Shown: positions 1 through 4,930 of the stretch, piece after piece
Numbering within the stretch: position 1 is the stretch's first letter
How the letters are laid out: every line of letters starts with the position of its first letter
Source: an uncultured Bacilli bacterium
GTDB lineage: Bacteria > Bacillota_I > Bacilli_A > RF39 > UBA660
Assembly: GCA_947629075.1 (NCBI GenBank)
Contig: CANRCI010000062.1
Coordinates: 1-7,839, forward strand
DNA length: 7,839 nt
Direction: 5' to 3'
Position numbers and translations under genes: made by a program
Notes under the pieces: model-generated
What the model saw: only the letters and a program-made list of their open reading frames with translations
Databases searched by the model: none
What the model was told of the DNA's origin: nothing

Positions 1-749
1 CAGCAGCAATTGCTTATTCCGATAATGTATATGCTGTTAAAACCCATATGTTTCTTGGAGAAAATGTTTTGGTCAATATGACAAATCGCTTAGGAATACA
101 ACAAGAGATGGAGGCTGTACCTTCTCTTCCTCTAGGGACTGAAGAAATAAGTATCATCGATATGACGAGTGCTTATGCGACTTTTGCCAACTTAGGATAC
201 CAAGTAGTACCACATTTTATTCAAAAAATAGAGGATAGCAAAGGTAATGTCTTATACGAATTTAAAGACGAAAAAGAATTGATATTAAACCAGAGTTTAG
301 TCTACATATTAAACGATTTGTTAACTTGTACTTACGATAAACTTTTTATCGATTACAATTATCCGACGGTTATCAATGTTGCCGCTAAACTTAAAAGAAA
401 ATATTCAGTCAAATCGGGAACGACTGCGACTGATGGATGGACAATCGGTTATAATCCTCAAGTCATTACGGCCATATGGACTGGATATGATGATAATAAG
501 ACACTCGGTAAAAATTATAGTTCTTACTCAAAGAATGTTTGGGCTGATACAATGGAAAGTTTTTTAAAGGATACCGAAGAAACTTGGTATGAAAAACCCA
601 ATAATGTTGTAGGAGTCATGGTTGAACCTATATCAGGAAAACCTGCTACTAATGCCAGTAAAAAGAAAAAGGTTCTATACTATTTAAAAGGTACAGAACC
701 GAGTGGTAACGAAATGGTCTTCGATGAAATATATGATAATAAAGAATAA
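1..749 (+). CDS. Class A penicillin-binding protein, C-terminal transpeptidase part (5' end outside window), PbpF/PbpG-like
   Basis: This is the C-terminal part of a bifunctional peptidoglycan glycosyltransferase/DD-transpeptidase, a membrane-anchored enzyme acting outside the cell to polymerise and cross-link wall. The open frame runs in from the left edge (first full codon at 3), so the ATG at 48 is an internal Met and not the start. Seen directly: the SxN motif (Ser-Asp-Asn, about 18-26) followed by VYAVKTH, and the KTG-box as KSGTT (411-425) followed by TDGWTIGY and WTGYDD. The end carries the YLKGTEPSG block (about 684-710) typical of Bacillus PbpF/PbpG proteins. The glycosyltransferase domain and the catalytic SxxK lie upstream, outside the window. 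There is no long Asn/Ser-rich tail of the PBP1a kind. In B. subtilis PbpF and PbpG are forespore-associated, so a sporulation role is possible, but this is inferred from similarity only. It ends in TAA and converges on pta. Confidence 0.93.
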   Translation, partial: AAIAYSDNVYAVKTHMFLGENVLVNMTNRLGIQQEMEAVPSLPLGTEEISIIDMTSAYATFANLGYQVVPHFIQKIEDSKGNVLYEFKDEKELILNQSLVYILNDLLTCTYDKLFIDYNYPTVINVAAKLKRKYSVKSGTTATDGWTIGYNPQVITAIWTGYDDNKTLGKNYSSYSKNVWADTMESFLKDTEETWYEKPNNVVGVMVEPISGKPATNASKKKKVLYYLKGTEPSGNEMVFDEIYDNKE

Positions 750-776
750 AATCCACAGTAATTGTGGATTATTTAT
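750..776. terminator. Bidirectional intrinsic terminator between PBP gene and pta
   Basis: An 8-bp perfect inverted repeat, AATCCACA (750-757) and TGTGGATT (763-770), encloses a 5-base loop. On the plus strand it is followed by ATTTATTTTG. On the minus strand it is followed by TTTTATTCTTTATT, a good U-rich tail. The pta stop codon (769-771 on the minus strand) lies partly inside the stem, and the PBP stop codon is directly before it. It should end both convergent transcripts, probably more efficiently for pta. Confidence 0.8.
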
Positions 777-1758
777 TTTGAGCTTGAACAGCTGTTATAG
801 CAATAACACCGACGATGTCCTCAGTACTACATCCCCTAGACAAATCGTTAACTGGTTGAGCTATTCCTTGACAGATTGGACCATAAGCTTCGGCTTTAGC
901 TAATCTTTGAACTAATTTATAACCGATATTTCCAGCATCTAAATCGGGGAAGATAAGAACATTAGCACGTCCTGCTACTTCACTATCAGGAGCTTTCGAT
1001 TTAGCAACCTCAGGTACTATCGCAGCATCTAACTGTAGTTCACCATCAGCTTTGATATCAGGGTATGTTTCTTTAGCTATTTTAACGGCTGCGACTACTT
1101 TATCGACATCGGCATGTTTAGCACTACCTTTAGTCGAATGTGATAAAAAGGCAACAATCGGTTCTTTTTGAGTCAAAAGTTTAAAACTCTCTGCTGATGA
1201 ATTAGCAATAGCAGCCAAATTTTCCGGCGTTGGATTTTGTTCGAGACCAGCATCTGCAAAAACAAAAATGCCATCAGCACCGTATTCACAGTTTGGAACG
1301 ATCATTAAAAAGAAGGCTGAAACTAATTTAGCATTAGGTTTAGTTTTAATTATTTGTAAAGCCGGTCTTATAGTATTAGCACTAGAATGACAAGCACCAG
1401 AAACAATTCCATCAGCTTTTCCATCTTTTACAAGCATACAAGAAAAGTACATGTAATCTTCAGTTAATAAACGTCTAGCTTCTTCTTTGGTCATTCCTTT
1501 TTCTTTACGCAATTCGTAAAGTTTATCAACATATAAATCTGTTAATTCACTATGGTCAGGATCAATTATCGTCGCTTGTTCTAAAAAGTTATTATCATTA
1601 ATTATTTTTTCTCTATTACCGATTAAAATAATGTCAGCAATCTCTTCTTTCAAAGCTATTTCAGCTGCTTCTAAAACACGTTTATCCATTGTTTCTGGTA
1701 AAACAATACGTCTTTTTTCTCTCTTAGCGCGAAGCTTTAACTCATCTATAAAATTCAT
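769..1758 (-). CDS. pta: Phosphate acetyltransferase
   Basis: Converts acetyl-CoA plus phosphate to acetyl phosphate plus CoA in the cytoplasm. With acetate kinase (not in this window) it makes ATP and acetate during overflow or fermentative growth. The 329-residue length matches single-domain Pta of Firmicutes (B. subtilis about 323). Recognisable blocks in order: RIVLPETMDKRVLEAA near the N-terminus, DGIVSGACHSSANTIRPAL (about 116-134), LSHSTKGSAKH (about 206-216), NVLIFPDLDAGNIGYKL (about 266-282) and NDLSRGCSTEDI (about 304-315). In the last block Ser307, Arg308 and Asp314 have the same spacing as the catalytic Ser/Arg/Asp of Methanosarcina Pta. Three in-frame ATGs lie close together. I chose the third (MNFIDEL, 1758) because AGAGAGG (1768-1774) is 9 bases before it but abuts the first ATG at 1767. 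It has its own promoter, divergent from gerQ, and is monocistronic between that promoter and the shared hairpin. Confidence 0.97.
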   Translation of the reverse strand: MNFIDELKLRAKREKRRIVLPETMDKRVLEAAEIALKEEIADIILIGNREKIINDNNFLEQATIIDPDHSELTDLYVDKLYELRKEKGMTKEEARRLLTEDYMYFSCMLVKDGKADGIVSGACHSSANTIRPALQIIKTKPNAKLVSAFFLMIVPNCEYGADGIFVFADAGLEQNPTPENLAAIANSSAESFKLLTQKEPIVAFLSHSTKGSAKHADVDKVVAAVKIAKETYPDIKADGELQLDAAIVPEVAKSKAPDSEVAGRANVLIFPDLDAGNIGYKLVQRLAKAEAYGPICQGIAQPVNDLSRGCSTEDIVGVIAITAVQAQNK

Positions 1759-1785
1759 CAACATCATCCTCTCTACTCTACTACA

Positions 1786-1814
1786 ATTATAATAGCTTTA
1801 ATTTAGATAGACAA
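1786..1814 (-). promoter_or_regulatory. Sigma-A-type promoter of pta
   Basis: On the minus strand, TTGTCT (complement of 1809-1814) is followed after exactly 17 bases by a perfect TATAAT (complement of 1786-1791). Transcription would start near 1779, giving a leader of about 20 bases that contains the AGAGAGG ribosome binding site. No catabolite-repression (cre) palindrome was apparent by eye. Confidence 0.75.
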
Positions 1815-1863
1815 GAAATTTAACACTTATTTACTCGTTTTAGTTATCTATTTATCTTTTTTT

Positions 1864-1871
1864 CATATAAT
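1864..1871 (+). promoter_or_regulatory. Putative gerQ promoter -10 (CATATAAT)
   Basis: CATATAAT lies 20 bases before the chosen gerQ start. It contains TATAAT (1866-1871), but also matches seven of eight positions of the B. subtilis sigma-E -10 form CATACAAT. No good -35 for sigma-A is seen 16-18 bases upstream (GTTATC at 1843-1848), which is why a sporulation sigma factor is worth considering. The sigma-E -35 match is also poor, so the class is unresolved. Confidence 0.45.
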
Positions 1872-1890
1872 GTATCGAAAGGGTGATTTT

Positions 1891-2208
1891 ATGAACGGTG
1901 GTTTTGTACCTAATACAAACGCTATTGAAGGGTTTAACAATCCATATAACATTCCAGCAACTAACGAAATTACTTCCAATAACCAATATGCTCAAAATTT
2001 TCTGCGCAACAACATTGGACGAAATGGATCATTTTATGTATCATTCCCCGATTCAGTTGAATGGCGTGATCGAATATTCACTGGTACTTTAGAACAAGCT
2101 GGTAATGATTATTTATTAGTAAGAAGTAATAGTGATGGTCGAAGATATTTGATCTGGAGCGTTTATTTGAACTATGCAACTTTTGATGAAAATGTTAATA
2201 TTAATTAA
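1891..2208 (+). CDS. gerQ: GerQ-like spore coat protein
   Basis: A 105-residue protein whose residues about 33-101 match the GerQ (YwdL) domain: a YAQNFLRNNIGR start, SFYVSFPDSVEWRDRIFTG, then EQAGNDYLLV and a GRRYLIWSVYLNYATFDENV end. In B. subtilis GerQ is a coat protein made in the mother cell, needed for the cortex hydrolase CwlJ to work in germination, and cross-linked by transglutaminase. This copy is much shorter than B. subtilis GerQ (about 181 residues) because the N-terminal low-complexity part is small and Asn-rich. It contains no lysine at all from the chosen start and about 19 Asn. An ATG at 1870 is in frame but has no ribosome binding site and overlaps the -10. The ATG at 1891 follows AAAGGGTGA by about 4 bases (7 after GGG). 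cwlJ, its usual neighbour in Bacillus, is absent here. Family assignment is strong; coat function in this organism is inferred. Confidence 0.9.
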   Translation: MNGGFVPNTNAIEGFNNPYNIPATNEITSNNQYAQNFLRNNIGRNGSFYVSFPDSVEWRDRIFTGTLEQAGNDYLLVRSNSDGRRYLIWSVYLNYATFDENVNIN

Positions 2209-2235
2209 GAATGATTGTATCATTTCTTTTTTTTT
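2209..2235 (+). terminator. Intrinsic terminator of gerQ
   Basis: AATGAT (2210-2215) and ATCATT (2219-2224) form a 6-bp A/T-rich stem, extendable by a G-T pair, with a 3-base loop. It starts right after the gerQ stop codon and is followed by TTC and nine T residues (2227-2235). The stem is weak but the T tract is long. The downstream lemA promoter overlaps it. Confidence 0.7.
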
Positions 2236-2243
2236 GGTATAAT
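2215..2243 (+). promoter_or_regulatory. Promoter of the lemA-family gene
   Basis: TTGTAT (2215-2220), a 17-base spacer, then TATAAT (2238-2243) with an upstream TGG that makes an extended -10 (TGnTATAAT). The spacer is the T tract of the gerQ terminator, so the two elements share DNA. Expected start is near 2250, leaving a leader of about 17 bases with a perfect AGGAGG at 2254-2259. Confidence 0.72.
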
Positions 2244-2266
2244 CCAAGATGATAGGAGGCATATAA

Positions 2267-2905
2267 ATGATTCCATATTTAATATTGCTGTTAGTCGTAA
2301 TTATAATAGTTATCTTTTTAATTTTTAGGAATATTTCTCTAAAGTTTAAAGAAGTTTTAATAAAAATAGATGAGGGAGAAGAAAACATCGATAAAGAGAT
2401 TGAAAAGAAGTACGAACTCCTAAACAAAATATGTGAAAGTATTAATGAAATAAATAAAACTAAAGTAATTAAATCGCTATATAAGATTAAAAAGAAAAGT
2501 TCAGATAATTATAAGTTAGATCGTGATATGGCTGATGTATACAATGAATTAAAGGAATATTTACTTGCTAATAAAAGTTTTGTACCAGATGATGAAAATG
2601 CTAAAATAATAAATGATCTATACGACAACGAAATAGAACTGAACGCTACTAAATCTTTCTATAACGATAATGTTGAGATATATAACAAATTAGTTAGTTC
2701 TTTTCCTTCAAATATAATTGCAAGTTCTAAAAAATATGATTTTAAATATCTATATTCTTTTAAAGAAGAAGAGTTATTTGAAATTATGAAACGAGAAAAA
2801 GAAGAAAAAGAAAGAAAAAAAGAGAAAGAGAAAAAAGCTAAAATTCGTGAAGAGTCAACTGATGTTGATGTCGAAGATGATAATGAAGAAGAATCTGATG
2901 AATAA
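2267..2905 (+). CDS. LemA family membrane protein with charged C-terminal tail
   Basis: A 212-residue protein with one N-terminal membrane helix (about residues 3-20, almost all Ile/Leu/Val) and a helical soluble domain resembling LemA. The KEIEKKYELLNKICESI segment (about 43-59) corresponds to the LemA 'vqLkrRydLipnLve' helix. The clearest match is near residues 126-150, with NATKSFYNDNVEIYN followed by FPSNIIA. LemA proteins are widespread, membrane-anchored and of uncertain function; the bulk of the domain is thought to be extracytoplasmic. After the domain (from about 174) comes a Lys/Glu-alternating stretch and then an acidic end rich in Asp/Glu (about 196-212), which is not part of the usual family. 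Start is fixed by AGGAGG 7 bases upstream. It has its own promoter and terminator, so it looks monocistronic; the position after gerQ does not imply a shared role. Confidence 0.82.
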   Translation: MIPYLILLLVVIIIVIFLIFRNISLKFKEVLIKIDEGEENIDKEIEKKYELLNKICESINEINKTKVIKSLYKIKKKSSDNYKLDRDMADVYNELKEYLLANKSFVPDDENAKIINDLYDNEIELNATKSFYNDNVEIYNKLVSSFPSNIIASSKKYDFKYLYSFKEEELFEIMKREKEEKERKKEKEKKAKIREESTDVDVEDDNEEESDE

Positions 2906-2907
2906 TT

Positions 2908-2936
2908 AACCACTAAAATTAATTAGTGGTTTTTTT
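2908..2936. terminator. Intrinsic terminator of the lemA-family gene, possibly shared with ung
   Basis: A 9-bp perfect stem, AACCACTAA (2908-2916) and TTAGTGGTT (2923-2931), has a 6-base loop and a run of seven T ending at 2936. This is a strong plus-strand terminator just after the lemA-family stop. The ung stop codon (2938-2940, minus strand) is immediately to its right. On the minus strand the tail is only AATTATTCATC, so termination of ung here is plausible but weaker. Confidence 0.85.
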
Positions 2937-2937
2937 A

Positions 2938-3600
2938 TTAGTTTAAATTCCAATCGATTGGTTTAATATTTTTACTCTTTAAAAAATTATTAGCTCGTGA
3001 AAATGGTCTACTTCCAAAAAAACCATTATTTGCTGAATATGGTGATGGATGAGATGATTCGATTACGTAGTGGTTAGGATTTGTTATCAAACTCTTTTTA
3101 GCGCGGGCATAATTTCCCCAGAGAATAAATACTACTGGTTCTTTCTTTTTGTTTATTTCTTCAATAACGCGATCAGTAAATATTTCCCATCCCATATCGC
3201 GATGTGATGCTGGTTTATCTTTTTCAACAGTTAGAACTGAGTTAAGTAACAAAACACCTTCTTCAGTCCATTTTATCAAACTACCACTCGATGGGATTGG
3301 GCACCCCAAATCGTCATTCAATTCCTTAAATATATTGTTTAGTGATGGCGGTTTTCTTATTCCTGTCTTTACCGAAAATGATAAACCTTCTGCTTCGTTT
3401 TCACCATGATAAGGATCTTGACCCAAAATTACCACTTTAACATCTTTATACGCCGTATGCCTAAAGGCATTAAATATTTCATTAGTTCGAGGATAAATTG
3501 TTTTTTGTTTATATTCCTGTTGGACAAAACTTAAAAGTTTTACAAAATAATCTTTTTGAAATTCATCTTTCAATATTTCATCCCAATCATTACCTAACAT
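2938..3600 (-). CDS. ung: Uracil-DNA glycosylase (family 1)
   Basis: Removes uracil from DNA by cleaving the N-glycosidic bond, starting base excision repair after cytosine deamination or dUMP misincorporation. At 220 residues it is a complete family 1 enzyme. Motifs seen: GQDPYHG at 60-66 with catalytic Asp62; Phe75 in LSFSV, which stacks on uracil; LLLNSVLT with Asn120, the uracil-reading Asn; and HPSPYSA at 184-190 with the second catalytic residue His184, followed by GFFGSRPFS. The intercalation-loop residue is Tyr188, where E. coli has Leu191 and B. subtilis reportedly Phe. The start ATG at 3600 is preceded by GGTGAT (3604-3609). It lies 21 bases after the symporter stop, in the same frame, with no terminator between, so it is probably the second gene of that transcript, perhaps with an additional internal promoter. 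Confidence 0.97.
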   Translation of the reverse strand: MLGNDWDEILKDEFQKDYFVKLLSFVQQEYKQKTIYPRTNEIFNAFRHTAYKDVKVVILGQDPYHGENEAEGLSFSVKTGIRKPPSLNNIFKELNDDLGCPIPSSGSLIKWTEEGVLLLNSVLTVEKDKPASHRDMGWEIFTDRVIEEINKKKEPVVFILWGNYARAKKSLITNPNHYVIESSHPSPYSANNGFFGSRPFSRANNFLKSKNIKPIDWNLN

Positions 3601-3615
3601 AATATCACCAATTAA

Positions 3616-3624
3616 ATTATATCA
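3616..3624 (-). promoter_or_regulatory. Possible internal extended -10 promoter for ung
   Basis: On the minus strand TGATATAAT is a perfect extended -10 (TGnTATAAT). Its TGA is the stop codon of the symporter. A partial -35, TTGGAA (complement of 3640-3645), lies 18 bases upstream inside the symporter gene. A start from here would leave a leader of only about 9 bases, so it may be weak or fortuitous. Confidence 0.4.
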
Positions 3625-4875
3625 TTTTTCTTTTTGGGTTTCCAATTTATATATAGCATAGATGTTAATAAGACAAATGAACGCTACTAAGATATCGATA
3701 AAATTCCAAATAGCAGTCGCTTTAATAACTGAAGATATTAAAATGGCCATTATGACAATTAAACGGAAAATAACTAATTTTTTCTTTCCTTTAAACAAAT
3801 ATTTAAAGCTATTTTCACCAAAGTAATAACCAGATATAATGGTTGAAAAAGCAAAAAGAATTATAAAAAATAGTAAAAAGTATTCTCCGAATAATCCAAA
3901 GTGAAAATTGAAAGCTAGATGAGCTGTTTCAATACCGTTGATACTGTTGTTAATGAATAAAGTATAGTTAGAGGTCAAAATGATTATGGCTGTGATAGTA
4001 CAAATGACAAAACTGGTAAAATAAATACCAAATACTTGAAGAAAACCTTGTCTAGTTGGATCATTTCTAGTCATACCACTAGCAATTGCACTGGTTCCCA
4101 TTCCTGCTTCAGTTGCAAAAATACCGCGTTGGATACCGACAATAATAGTTGTTATTAAACCAGAAGTCAACGCCTTAAAATTGAGTCCTTCTTTAATTAT
4201 TAGAAAAATCGTATCAACTGTTCTCTTAGGATCTTTGATAATGACATATATACCCAATATTAAATATAATCCCGACATCAATGGTACTAAATATTTTGAA
4301 ATAGTTGTCTTGTTCTTAGTGTTAGAAAAAATGAAATAACCCGATAAAAGAGTAATGATGATACCCATTAACAACTCATTATTAGGATACATCAAACTAA
4401 TGGCCGTATTAATTGTATTCGATTGGATACTTAAGAAACCAATCCCATAAGAAAGTACTATTAACAAGGCATAGAGCTTGGCCATTTTTTTTAATTTTAA
4501 ACCTTTACTCAAATAGTAATGTGGTCCCCCATAATATAATTTTTTACTTTTTACTTGATATAAAGAACCATAGATACTTTCTAAATAAGTAAGGATTGAT
4601 GTAATTAAAGTTATAACCCATATCCAAAAAATGCTTCCTACTCCACCTAATTTAATGGCAATTGCAATACCAGCGATTGATCCAACTCCAATTCGCGATG
4701 ATAATGACATGGTGAGAGATTCAATCGGTGTTATCAAACTGTTACTCCTAGTTTTTAATGACTTTATCATCTCTTTAATATCTAACTGGCGAAAGTGATA
4801 TTTTAAAGAAAATTTAAGACCACAAAAAATGAGAAATACTGCTGTTACGCTCCATAGAATTTTAGTTATTACCAT
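3622..4875 (-). CDS. Sodium:alanine/glycine symporter family (AGCS) transporter
   Basis: A polytopic inner-membrane transporter of the AGCS family (AlsT/GlnT/DagA type), which imports alanine, glycine or glutamine with sodium. It has about 417 residues, slightly short for the family (roughly 440-490), with many hydrophobic segments. Diagnostic stretches: LTMSLSSRIGVGSIAGIA (about 54-71) corresponds to the family's 'ALsatVGtGNIAGVA'; then GGVGSIFWIWV, a Glu in YLES, YYGGPHYYLSKGL (about 114-126), RGIFATEAGMG (about 250-260, family 'RGlFSNEAGmGsAPIA') and RQGFLQVFGIYFTSFVIC. The VGTGN motif reads IGVGS here. The GTG at 4887 is in frame, but ATG 4875 is preferred because AGGGTGA (complement of 4884-4890) lies 8 bases before it. 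It ends in TGA. It sits downstream of a secreted amidase but behind that gene's terminator. Substrate is not determined from sequence. Confidence 0.9.
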   Translation of the reverse strand: MVITKILWSVTAVFLIFCGLKFSLKYHFRQLDIKEMIKSLKTRSNSLITPIESLTMSLSSRIGVGSIAGIAIAIKLGGVGSIFWIWVITLITSILTYLESIYGSLYQVKSKKLYYGGPHYYLSKGLKLKKMAKLYALLIVLSYGIGFLSIQSNTINTAISLMYPNNELLMGIIITLLSGYFIFSNTKNKTTISKYLVPLMSGLYLILGIYVIIKDPKRTVDTIFLIIKEGLNFKALTSGLITTIIVGIQRGIFATEAGMGTSAIASGMTRNDPTRQGFLQVFGIYFTSFVICTITAIIILTSNYTLFINNSINGIETAHLAFNFHFGLFGEYFLLFFIILFAFSTIISGYYFGENSFKYLFKGKKKLVIFRLIVIMAILISSVIKATAIWNFIDILVAFICLINIYAIYKLETQKEK

Positions 4876-4895
4876 TTGAAGTATCACCCTATTTA

Positions 4896-4901
4896 ATTAT
4901 A
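4896..4901 (-). promoter_or_regulatory. Probable -10 of the symporter promoter
   Basis: A perfect TATAAT on the minus strand (complement of 4896-4901) lies 20 bases before the ATG at 4875, just after the T tract of the amidase terminator. No convincing -35 is seen at 16-18 bases upstream; that region is the terminator stem. The leader would be about 14 bases, too short for a riboswitch. Confidence 0.45.
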
Positions 4902-4905
4902 TATG

Positions 4906-4930
4906 AAAAAAGAAAGGTTTAACCTTTCTT
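4906..4930 (-). terminator. Intrinsic terminator of the amidase gene
   Basis: Read on the minus strand, AAGAAAGG and CCTTTCTT form a perfect 8-bp stem around the loop TTAAA, followed directly by a run of T (complement of A residues 4906-4910, continuing the stem's own T's). The amidase stop TAA (4929-4931) overlaps the first arm. Confidence 0.85.

Noticed and set aside
48..50. ATG at 48 as the start of the PBP gene
   Set aside because: The frame is open to the left edge and the residues before it (AYSDNVYAVKTH) include the conserved SxN motif, so the gene is truncated by the window.
2116..2427. 103-residue minus-strand open frame across the gerQ/lemA junction
   Set aside because: It overlaps two confident genes plus a promoter and terminator, and has no family signature.
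2659..2913. Ser-rich 84-residue open frame on the minus strand
   Set aside because: It is the antisense image of the Lys/Glu/Asp-coding tail of the lemA-family gene, with no ribosome binding site or family resemblance.
3149..3409. 86-residue plus-strand open frame inside ung
   Set aside because: It lies entirely within a well-conserved ung gene and has no recognisable features.
3598..3627. TGA as a Trp codon (mycoplasma code)
   Set aside because: Trp is TGG in every gene seen, and TGA=Trp would fuse a complete symporter to a complete ung that has its own ribosome binding site.
4876..4930. Glycine or other riboswitch ahead of the symporter
   Set aside because: The space from terminator to start is only about 50 bases and the predicted leader about 14 bases. 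No aptamer-like pairing beyond the amidase terminator is present.
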